Origin: Polytrichum commune | Taxonomy: Eukaryota; Streptophyta; Polytrichopsida; Polytrichales; Polytrichaceae | Reading direction: 5' to 3' | DNA length: 64,000 nucleotides | Assembly: GCA_950295325.1 (NCBI GenBank) | Contig: OX485805.1 | Span: 50,182,758-50,246,757 of the forward strand | Shown here: piece by piece, positions 48,371-58,735 of the stretch | Numbering within the stretch: position 1 is the stretch's first letter | Layout: the number at the start of each line of letters is the position of its first letter | Notes under the pieces: generated by a model | Databases searched by the model: none | Told to the model about the DNA's origin: nothing | What the model saw: only the letters and a program-made list of their open reading frames with translations | Program-made: the position numbers and the translations under genes

Positions 48371-50160
48371 GCTCCTTTTGTGGATAGGTAATAGGTAGCC
48401 TCGCCTTTGTAGTTTGCCTTTGCCTAAGTTATCATGATCATCCCTTCCCCCCCCCCCACCACCACTCTTCATCCACTTGCAAACCACAAAAGGAACACTC
48501 CATTTCCAATGCCATGTCCGCTTACCACAAACCATTTCGATAGCAAGAGGACGTTATGAGATTGGGGAAAGAGGATAGTCTTTTGTCGTACCATAATCTC
48601 TCATTCACTTAATTTGCTTTGAATCTAAGCCGTCGATTGACATGATCGGAGATGTTTGAAATAGTTATGTTTGGGACCCCTGCTCAAATCTCCTGACCCT
48701 TAGGGGGTAACCTAGTTTAAGAATGCATTGTCGTGTCTTAGGTAAGGGAAACTTGGCTACTAGTTTGGTTGTCGGGTGATGTGATGGGATGTTCCTTGGT
48801 CATCCGTCTCGCCTTTTTGTGGATATGTGATAAGTGGCCCCCTCCTTTGCAACATGTCATGCCTATCATCACACCCCTCCCACCTCTTAATACGTTTTAT
48901 TTATGTTTCCAATGACATTTTGTCTAAAACATATGCAAGCATCAATTTGCATTATTCCTTTCTAGGTGAGGAGAATTTGACCACTCATCCAAGTGGTCAG
49001 ACAGACGTGGGGTGTTCTTAGGCTACATGTCTACATTTTTGTGGATAGGTAGCAGGATGCCCTACCCTTTGAAGCTTGCCATGCCTACTTATCATACCCC
49101 CTCCCCCCCCCCCCTTCCCTTCTAACCGCTCTGTCTCCAATCCTATATCATCATCCAATTGGAGGGAGAGTGGAGAGTGGAGAGCACTGCTAGCAACTCT
49201 CATGTGGTTTATATCCACATGTCAAGCATTTCATCCATATCATCAGCTTGTCATTCACTTTTGTTTATATGAATTAAACTACGACTTAAGTAAACATGGA
49301 CAAAACACTTGTCCAAAATATCTAATGCCTTTGAGAATATTCTCACACAGTTGAGACATGTACATTGCAAAACAATATAATAATTTATGCATAAGTCTAT
49401 ATTTACTTAAAACAAAGTTTTTATGTAGTTTGCATTGCAATGATTATACTAAGTACAGAGAACTTGATCATTTGTGCATCCGGGTGACATGCCACGCACT
49501 ATTGTACTTTGGCCATCCGTTTGGGGACTTTGTGAACACGTAATAGGTCGCATCCCCCTTTGTCTTTGCACAATAATTAAAATTCATATATGGCTCGAGT
49601 AGGTGGATTTCTTGATGTTATCCAAGCCAAACACTAGATGAACTCTTATTTGATGTTGTGTTTGCTTGCAACCTCGTCTAGACATAATTAGTTGTTCACC
49701 CAAGCCAAGAGCATCTTTAACAATGAATCCTCTGTGTTTGCTATGGTCAAATTCCATGCACAACACATTTCATATACGCACAAACCGGATATGCAACCAT
49801 AAATATTGGAGTAAGTGGACTTGTTTCAATTTGGTCAATCCACTTGCCGGTTATGTGAGACCATAATGCATTCTTCTAACCTAAATAAGGGGAACTTGGT
49901 CATTCGTTTGACACCTCTTGCATACGCAATTGTAATGAGAAAGCATGTACCACATGTGGAACAACAAGTGCTAGGTATCAGTTGGATGAGGAAATAGACC
50001 CATGAAAATATTTCAAGTTGCATATTTTTGTGGATAGGTAATAGGCCACCTCCTTCTATCCCCCCCCCCCCCCCCCCTCTTCATCTATTTCAAACTAATG
50101 TGACACAACTCTATTTCCAACGCCGTATTCACTTGCAACCTCTTGTCTAAACATGATTGT
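48357..50160 (+). repeat. Diverged array of poly-C-bearing repeats
   Basis: The block TTTTGTGGATAGGTAATAGG, followed ~60 bp later by a CCTTC + poly-C tract and then TTTCCAATG/CATTTGCAACC-like sequence, recurs near 48375, 48815, 49035 and 50025, with a weaker copy at 49505. Poly-C tracts: 48447-48457, 49103-49114, 50060-50077. Non-coding; begins about 1 kb upstream of the REC start codon. Confidence 0.65.
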
Positions 50161-50379
50161 CATTCAAGAGAGTTATGTTTCCACCAATGCAAGCATCTAT
50201 GCATCTACTTAGTTTAGGGAGGCCACACTTCCTAGCCGCTTGGACACATTGTCAAATGTTAACTACCAAGAGGGAATTATCACTAATGCACATACATGTC
50301 ATATATGCAACAATAAAAACCTTGAATTTTATGTTGTCCAAATGGTAATTTATTTGACACCGAAATTAGCTTCAAAGAC

Positions 50380-50650
50380 CCCAGATTAGTGTAGTGTAAG
50401 TCATGTGAGATGACTTGGCACACAATATAAGGGGTCATGGTTTTATGTTGGATGGGTGAGAAATACGCATATATGCAATAATACCCTTTTGCTATCATAA
50501 CCTAACAACCCGGGCTTTAACTGCCACATGTGTTTAGGAGAGAGGGAATCATCGCATACAAACATACCTCTCATCCATCCAACACAAAAAACTCGACCCC
50601 TTATAAGTTTGTGGCAAACTCGTCTCAAATAACTTGGACTGGAGGGGGCA
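50380..50650. repeat. Inverted-repeat element, ~100-bp arms
   Basis: GTTGGATGGGTGAGA, TATAAGGGGTC and related blocks on the left recur inverted on the right (TCTCATCCATCCAAC, GACCCCTTATA). The same sequence family reappears at 56189-56660 (ATTCATCCAACATAGAAGCC, GACACC-AATTTAGCTTCGAAGAC). Confidence 0.55.
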
Positions 50651-50815
50651 TTCACGGTTGAGGTACTACTTTTGGGACAAAGGACTTAAGGACTTTGTTG
50701 CATTGATCTTGGTTTTTATCACGATTTATTATTATTTGATCAATAAATTTTACATAAATAAGTAGATAGTTCATAAGCTTTATCAAGAAATATTTTTATT
50801 ATTATTTAATAATCA

Positions 50816-50841
50816 CCCTAAACCCTAAACCCTAAACCCTA
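50816..50841 (+). repeat. Short interstitial telomere-type repeat (CCCTAAA)
   Basis: Three full CCCTAAA units and a fourth CCCTAG. The motif is the plant telomere repeat on the C-rich strand; at 3.7 units it may be a chance or telobox-like remnant and not an ancient chromosome end. Confidence 0.7.
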
Positions 50842-51383
50842 GGCCACATCAGTGGCATTTTTTTGCTATTTAGGTGTGCATTGGAGGTCAATTATTTCTT
50901 GTTTTGCATCTTAGTACATTGGTATAAGTGTCATGTGTCCGTTCATATCATTTTTTTGTCCAATTCTAATACTAGACATTCTTTTTACATGTGACCATAA
51001 TTATATGTATTTTTGGCCATGTTTGGTGCCTCATGTAAAATTGGGCAATTGGTATTCAATACATACTTGGTTCTATTGGTACACACTTGAACGATGATTG
51101 TGAGGCACGGGTAGATCACTCTAAGGCATTTTTGTGCACCACGTGCGGCTGGGGGTTTTTTGTTTTGGGGCTATTTACCTTCAAGGGCTGAATTAAAGCC
51201 TCCCTATAATTACTTAAATTTCAAAAATGGCCCATTTGTTTGCACCCTTCCATTACTTATATTGTCCAAGTCGCTGCAATTTTTTGTACTCTATATTCCT
51301 TTTAAGTAATTTTGGTCAGACGGAAATCCCAATTATCATCCATCCCCGTGAGTCCTAAACCCATTTACATACCATACTAAACA

Positions 51384-51602
51384 TACCTTCTAGGATCCTT
51401 ATCTTCAGCCCCTATATTAATTTTACAAAAAAATAATGGCCCACATTTTATGTCCATCTAACTTACTTATAATGGGATTGTCTACATTTAATGGCCCCTT
51501 CATTATTTGGAATTCCTTTATAATTTTTATTTCAAATGATTTTAATCCTCTCTATATTATGTCGCACGTCGTTTTTAAAATGCACTAAGTGATCTACCCG
51601 TG
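51384..51602. repeat. 219-bp direct repeat, copy 2
   Basis: Same orientation as 1-219, 51 kb away. The sequence to its left (50850-51383), including GGGCTATTTACCTTCAAGG, may be the continuation that lies before this window for copy 1. Confidence 0.9.
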
Positions 51603-52054
51603 TTGTGAGGAAAAAAATTGGGATGGTTTCGATTGATTCTTGTTGTCCTTTTCATTCCTTGATCCTAAGGTGAACAATTAAGACAACACTCCTGAATGTC
51701 CTTTAAGGAATCAAAAGGATATCTTAGATGACCCTATTCCTTCTAAATTAACTTTGTCAGTGTACTCGATATGGAGTATGAAATGTAGGTATGATCCAAA
51801 ATATGCTTCACAATACAAATCTAAGCATACCAAGCATGTGAAGTTATCCAAAAAAATCCGTTTTCCGTTAAACGCCCAAAAGTAGTACCCCAACCGTGAA
51901 TGGCCCCTGGACTGATTCAAGATCTTTGAATTTCATTCTGGTGTCAATTATACTAAACATTAACAACCTCCAAGATGTGTACTACTTCAAAGCTTTGATG
52001 TTGGATGACTAAGAGATACATACTCTTGTATGAGATAATTCATTCTCTATATCT

Positions 52055-52077
52055 CCCCCCCCCCCCCCCCCCCCCCC
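52055..52077 (+). repeat. Poly-C run of 23
   Basis: Pure C tract followed by GCGGATGAG; unlike the tracts in the 48-50 kb array it has no GTGGATAGG block just upstream. Confidence 0.95.
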
Positions 52078-52598
52078 GCGGATGAGAAACAAGGGTGCAA
52101 GGTTTGACTCTTGGATGAGAAAAACAAAAAAGCCATGCCTATACTTAGAATTGGATCTGAGAGCATTCCCAAATGTGCCTGCAAATCTTGCGAGTATGAG
52201 GCAAGATGATTTCTAAGCTGCATAATGTTACATATGGGCACTTGTATTTCTAATTTCTGTGGATAGTATAAGCTAGCCCTCCCACTCAGATCCATCCGTT
52301 TCAAATCATATGTCCATTTCTGGGGCACTCCTTGAATCCGCATAGAATCATATGCATTCGCAGTCTCATCCGATATATGTATGTGTGCATGCATGCATGT
52401 ATGTGTATGTATGTATGTTCATATAATGCACTACTATTATTTGAGGTTTTGTGAGAGTGTGTGAGAACATTCTTATCCCCAAACCACTGGTGCAAGATGT
52501 AGCTTGGGATGTTCCAAGCCTATTAAGGTTAGTGGGCAAAGAAAGCCTACTTATCATACCCGCACACCAGTGCCCGGGAAGTTTTTGGGCATATATAA

Positions 52599-53095
52599 GG
52601 GCCACTTCACACACGAGCCAAGAGCCGTGACCATGAAATTGTGAGAGCCCATACTAAAGTGTCCAAAGGCCGTCCTAACACACCTCCAAAATCATGTGGT
52701 GTGGTCACGGACCTTCAAGTGTAGTGTGAAGTCACATGTGACCGGGCCCTCAACCAAATGTTAGTTCAATGAATTTCTATTCATGCAGGTCCTCCCGCAT
52801 GATAAAATAGAATAAACCAACGGTTGTGAGCATTCGGAATGCAATGGTCTCCCGGTTTTGTGTTAGGCCTATCTCCAAGAAGTGGTTTTGGAAGATAGTC
52901 TAGTGACCATGAAACATGATTCATTTGATGCCATTTAGAGTCCATGTGGACTTTACATCCATCTTGCATTCACATACTCCGTCGGTCCCTCAAGCGTAGT
53001 GTGAAGTGAACTTGGACCAGCTCCGCCTTGTCCACCAATGAGAGTGCTTGAAGTGTAATGGTCACGGGCTCTCAGTCTCGTGTGTGAAGTGGCCC
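52599..53095. mobile_element. PIF/Harbinger-type MITE, 497 bp, TAA target duplication
   Basis: Begins GGGCCACTTCACAC and ends with the inverted complement (GTGTGAAGTGGCCC). Terminal inverted repeats run ~35 bp with mismatches. TAA lies directly outside both ends (52596-52598 and 53096-53098), the 3-bp duplication typical of PIF/Harbinger elements. No transposase coding. Nearly full-length sister copy at 63297-63795 in the opposite orientation. Confidence 0.85.
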
Positions 53096-53101
53096 TAAGT
53101 T

Positions 53102-53258
53102 AGTCGGTCAAGGTCCTCGTGATTCTAAATCCCACCGGTTACATGTATAGATTCCTCTAAAATGATCGGTAATTCTCCTGAAGTCTCCAACTTCAACCGG
53201 TTATTTCTCAAACTCAACCAGTTCATTTATAACTAACCGCCAGTTCTTCCCGAGCAGT
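53102..53258 (-). repeat. Dispersed repeat family A, copy 7 (shortened)
   Basis: CCCACCGGTTACATG, GATCGGTAATTCTCCTGAAG and ACCGCCAGTTCTTCCC; an internal segment present in other copies is missing. It directly follows the MITE ending at 53095. Confidence 0.65.
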
Positions 53259-53703
53259 GCCGCATGCCTATATTTGAGTGGTGTGTGGTTTAGGTTTGGG
53301 TCTAAGAATCGACACCATGTTCGAAATAGGATAATCATTTTTAGGTTTGATAGTGATGCAAAATAATTCGGGGGGGGGGGGTGGACCTATGTGATCATTT
53401 AACAAGAAAGGAAATCCATGAAAGAAAATGGCTACATTCTTAATGTGAATTTGGTAATCGATTTGCATGGTTTTCTATATTATATTAGAAGCGGGTGCAT
53501 AGTGGAAAGTATTTGTTTAAGGTCCACTTTTGTCACACTTATCCTTAAAGAATTGGGATAGAAAAATAAAATCCATACTTTTAATATGATCATATTATTT
53601 TAATGGCTTGCCTCTCTCGTGTTTGATCCTATAAATAAGCACATGTCCAATACTTACAAGGTGAATGGGCGTTAAGTGGCTTGTTTTCTTAATCGGACTC
53701 CTA

Positions 53704-54041
53704 GATTTGATTGGTATGTGGTTTAGTGAGGATCAAAGAACAAACTTCATCATAAATGCACATGTTTAGAAGAAATTGGATTGCGTCTTCAAATATTGAA
53801 GACTACTTTACACTCAATAGTGAACACAATAGGGATGACCTATGTGTCCAGGTTAGAAAACAACATACATGCACTTACGATAACTGTAACTAACTTGGGG
53901 GAGGTCGGATTTTCAATATAGTTGTTGCATATGTTACCATCATAGACTTGCTAATGCAACACATTAGTTTTGTTGTGTACAACTAGTTCGTAGAAGTTGG
54001 AGAACATGAAAAACAAGCCAAATAACACCCGCATACCTTAA
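53704..54041 (+). repeat. Second copy of the repeat at 25797-26125
   Basis: GGTATGTGGTTTAGTGAGGA, AGAAATTGGATTGCGTCTTC, TTTTGTTGTGTACAACTAG in the same order and orientation as the copy in the CuAO 5' flank. Non-coding. Confidence 0.7.
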
Positions 54042-56188
54042 TTGGCTTCACCAAAGCTTAGACTTGAGTTTGATCGGTTTCTCTTGCGAACTTGTGAATT
54101 GAGCTCGGATTTTTTTACTAGAGCAACAAAGTTCATGCACTTAACATGTCTATATATGAAGTATTTGTTGGAGTTTTCAGCTAACACACCAAAGACAAAG
54201 ATGCACCTCCACAACATTGGATGACAATTGTTCCTCACCTCTTCATGATAACTCTATGTTTCCACGTGCAAAGCTTTTTCTTTCACGATGTTGTCCCCAA
54301 GACTATTTAAGGACAACTTACACTCCGGAAATTTGGATAATAGCCCGGCTTTATGGTTCACTTGTTCCAAACATCTAATGTGCCCAAATGTCAATCGACA
54401 TTCAATCGCCCATGATGAAAATGTCAAACATCTATAAGAAAGAAAAGGGTTCATTTGGCTTCTTAACATTCTCATCATGGACTACTGCCATAGAGACTTG
54501 TTATTTCTAGGCCATGGATTTGTGCCCAGCCCTAAAGTTTTTTGGTTTTGAGTTTACATGGCTCAGGGATTTAGCATCTCGTACCCAAAGTTTAGTCTAA
54601 AGAGGTTTTGTTTATACTACTCAACCACAAACCTTTGGAGGGGAGGGTTTAATGGGCCCATTGCATGGCCACCATGAATCTTAAACCTCGTTTTTGAACC
54701 ATAGCATAGCACTACATGGAACAATCAACATCTTAGAGAAATATGAAAAGAATGGTAGGGTTTGAATGTGATGGAAGGGGTAAGAACACTTTAGAGGTTC
54801 AAATCAACAATTGATGAGAATCAATATCAACTTCAGTACGGTTCATAACAGTCATCATCGGTCCACATTAATTGTCTTCCAATCACATGGTGGCAACCAA
54901 AGGGGGTGTCACATGGCATTTGGTGCTACATGACAAGTCATGAAGACCACTATGCCACACAAAGTTAGTCATTAACTGTATCTACAAGCCAATTGACTCG
55001 ATTAGCAAAAAAAACCAATCTAATTTTCAAAGCTTAAAAAGAAAATCGATCAATTGACAATAACATATAATATTCTCTGCTACCAAGTAAGGCACGACTA
55101 GTAGGCTACTCCAAAAACTCGGCCAACTTTGGAAAACTTAGGATATAGATTGGTTGTTTTCCAAATCCCCCCGTTGGCTAGTTCAAGTCATGGTATGATG
55201 TTAACCTCTAACTCATTTGGGCTCATATCTGACACCAAATATTGCGAAACTTTCCAACCAATTCCTTAACTTAATCAAATTAGCCAAAAATTAGTGTAAA
55301 TTTGCCAAAAGCAATTGAGGGCCATTTGCACGTAAATATTTTCAAAAACATGTAAATCTCTTCCAACTTAATAATATAATTTTTTTTGAATGGTTCATTG
55401 GTTGGGTCATTCGGGCAAAATTGAACCCACACATGCACATGCTTATGGTTTGAGCCAATTAGACACAAGTTTAGGAAAGGAGGAGCATGGTCCTGGGCAT
55501 AAAGGGAGCATGTGATCAAAAAAAGGATAGGTCATTGGTTAACACAATCTAGGTTGCTTAATTGAACTGGAAAATTTAGGGTGAGTTTCTAGAAGCAATT
55601 CAAGAACATTCACCTAAATGATATATCAAGATTTCATTCCTCAATCCACATCTATTTATTTGCAATTCAAGACCGAATTGAGGCATAATTGAAGATTGTG
55701 TCCATTGTAAAGCAATGGAAAAAGAAAAAGAAAAAGAAAAAGAAAAAGGAAAAGGAAACAAAAAGATGCTCATGATTGCATTGAGCTTATTTTCCATGTA
55801 TTAGCATTGAGTCAATAAAGAGAATGCCCATAGCTTTTTGCAAACTTCCATGTTGTGGTATGGATTTCATCATTTTTCCCCTTGCAATCCTTTTTGCCAA
55901 AGATTGCCCATTTTGTACCACATCCAATTTAGACATCATACTCTACTAGGTATATGACACATCGACTGCAAGGAAAATTTGTGAATTGTTTATACTACCA
56001 TTTGCTCACATCATTTACTAGCTAAGCATCCATAAACATAATCGTGATCTTGATGTGGAGATTCCCGATGCCATGTAACTTACTTCATGCGTTTCCACCC
56101 CAAAATGCCCAAGTGCGTTTAGGGGTTAAACCCCTTTATCCAAACAGATAACTCTCACGAGTCTATGTGTATGAGTCAAGGCAACAAC
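54042..56188. other. Non-coding, nothing recognised
   Basis: AT-rich; only an (AAAAAG)n tract at 55719-55755 stands out. Confidence 0.4.
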
Positions 56189-56468
56189 CCACAAAGAGAG
56201 GGACCTACGTTGTATACGAGCGTACCTCTCATTCATCCAACATAGAAGCCTTGAAATGGTATGCAGCCCGGAGGTTACTTTTTGAAGTTATTTTGACACC
56301 GGATTTAGCTTCGAAGACCCATAATTAACCACAAAGAGAGGGACCTACGTTGTATACGAGCGTACCTCTCATTCATCCAACATAGAAGCCTTGAAATGGT
56401 ATGCAGCCCGGAGGTTACCTTTTTTAAGTTATTTTGACACCAAATTTAGCTTCGAAGACCCATAATTA
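56189..56468. repeat. 140-bp direct tandem duplication
   Basis: Two adjacent, nearly identical copies (56189-56328, 56329-56468), each with ACAAAGAGAGGGACCTACGT, ATACGAGCGTACC and AGCTTCGAAGACCCATAATT; they differ by only a few bases. Recent duplication inside a member of the family also seen at 50380-50650. Confidence 0.9.
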
Positions 56469-57090
56469 ATGAGCTTGAGGTCATTTGAGATGATACATCA
56501 ACAAACCTATAAGAAGTCTAAGTTTTTTTTTTATGTTGGGTGGATGAGAGATACATTTATATACGATAATTACCTCTCTTCCACAATGCACTTTGTAACT
56601 CGTTTGAGAGGGAAGAGGGTTGCAAGTGTGGATTCTCGGGTGCATGTCCAGTAAGAATATGCCACATCAGTTATTGGAGCATCAACTAAGGATTATGCTC
56701 GCGTTATGATATGTGTATGTATTCTGGTAAGAAAGGATTATTTAATAAGTTATTCTCCTTCATAATCTTCGTTCATCTTTATCCCTTGGGAGCATTCCTA
56801 TTTCTAGAACATTCCATCCGAAGTCTCTTGGACGGGATCGTATATCACTTCCATATTCCTTCATGAGTCCAGCAAGAGTGACAAAAAGCACATCTTGAAT
56901 CCAATGTTTAAGTGTCCTTGTTTGTCGTGATTTTGAAATGTGTTTTTTTATCTTGATTCTCATTTCTAATAAAGTAGTTGGAATCATCATGTATGTTGCC
57001 CTGGGCTAGATCACATCTACATTTGGTTGGCCCTCACCTCTCCTAGGCCTTCTTCACTGCTTGGTCTTCCTGCATGGGAACCCTTTCCTG

Positions 57091-57240
57091 TTGGGAACCA
57101 ATGTGACAATACCCGGTCACTTAAGCCATTAAGCTCCTTTGACATGTGAAGGAACTTTATCAATTAACTTGAGAATAATAAAAGTGATATCAATTTGAAT
57201 ATTCGTAATTTTGACCGGGTATTATCACATTGATTCCCAA
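57091..57240. mobile_element. TIR element, 150 bp
   Basis: Left TTGGGAACCAATGTGACAAT then ACCCGGTCA; right end is its inverted copy (TGACCGGGTATTATCACATT then GATTCCCAA). TIR ~30 bp with three mismatches. Non-coding interior. Confidence 0.7.
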
Positions 57241-58369
57241 CGAGGAAGAGTTCAGGAAGACCGGGCAGTGAAGGAGGCGTGGGAGGGGCATGGCCCAGCT
57301 GAATGAAGATGTGATCTAGCCCAAGGCTTGTATTTTGCCTTGTTTTGTCCATATTTTGTAGTAGTTGAGAGGAAAATATGAGAGAATAAATTGAATTGGA
57401 GGGATGATTTTATATAAGCTCCCTTCTTTGTACCTGCCATGACCACTATAAATTTGTCATACCCTATAACTCGCTCATCATCCCTTATGACAATCTCTTC
57501 AACACTTCAAAACAGATTGTCCCATAGTCAAGTCCATTTTATGAAAAACAATAAAACTTTGTATATTTACCAACAAATGGGACTTTGGTGTCAAAATTCA
57601 TTGCAGTTTGCACTACCATAACATTTCTCAACAACTCACATTTGTTTGTTTTCTTTATATGGTGGGCAAGATTTATGGTGTGTCAAAGCCACTTGATACC
57701 GTGGCATGTCCACCAGTTGTCTTGGTGGCAATGACAACAATGATAGGCATGATCTACAATGACCGGCTTATGTTATTCAATTCAACACATTCACCTATAT
57801 AGCATGTCATGTTAAGCCTCGAGCCATTTCATGATTTGGCTAATTCTACTATGGAATGCATACAATGTTTGTGAGATCCTAGAATCTTGAGCTTTGGATC
57901 CAACCCTACCAAACTTCAAACAACTACTAAAGAATGATGTGACATCCACACTTATCTATTTGCACATGCCAATATTATTGAATTTTATAACAGAATTTGA
58001 CATCACTCCATAACAATTTCCTTGCATTTATCACAAAAAATGATGGACATGTATAAAATCTTGAGCACTCCCATATGAAGGTTAGCATATAAGTATATTG
58101 TGGATATCTACTACACATTTTGGAATAAATTTGGGGTCTTTGGTGTAATTTTTGAATCATAGTGTCTAATAAAAAGAACTAATATGTAGTAGTCCAATTT
58201 GTTTTCACCTTCCCAATGTGATGAATCTACATAGACACCACAAGCCCTAACCCATGTGCGTGTATGCAAGTCACTGAACACAAGTGAATACACATACTTG
58301 ATTCAATTGGATAGCCTTGTTCCTTTTAGCAATGCTTATTTTGAGGCCAAAATGAAAGCTCTAAAGTAG

Positions 58370-58735
58370 ATGTGCCTATACTTAACATACCATTCATCTC
58401 GACACCTAAGTTTGAGTGGTATGTGGTTAGGTGTGAATCTAAAAACAAATACCAAAAAGACACGTGTTTAAAAGAGATTGGACCATGTGTTCCATATATG
58501 TTCACCATTTCAGGCTCATTGGTCGACATGGTCAAGGGGATTCATATGACCACTCAATTAGCACAAGAGTTTTCACTTTGCTTATGAGTAAGATGCTCAT
58601 GTGAAACTTCAAAAATTATGAGGTAAGTGACTATGGACACAATTTGGATTTGCTAATCATCTCACACGAATTGCAAGTTTCATATCATACAAGAAGTGGG
58701 CGTAGAGAGAAAAGTATCCGAATAACACACGTCAA
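58370..58735 (-). repeat. Dispersed repeat family B, inverted copy
   Basis: TTTGAGTGGTATGTGGTTAG at the left, AAAAGAGATTGGACCATGTG and GGATTTGCTAATCATCTCAC to the right: the inverse order and complement of 18990-19325. The short open stretch at 58372-58587 is part of the repeat. Confidence 0.65.

Noticed and set aside
47811-48535. Overlapping open frames on both strands upstream of REC
   Set aside because: GC- and repeat-driven; low-complexity peptides with no family features, in the REC 5' flank.
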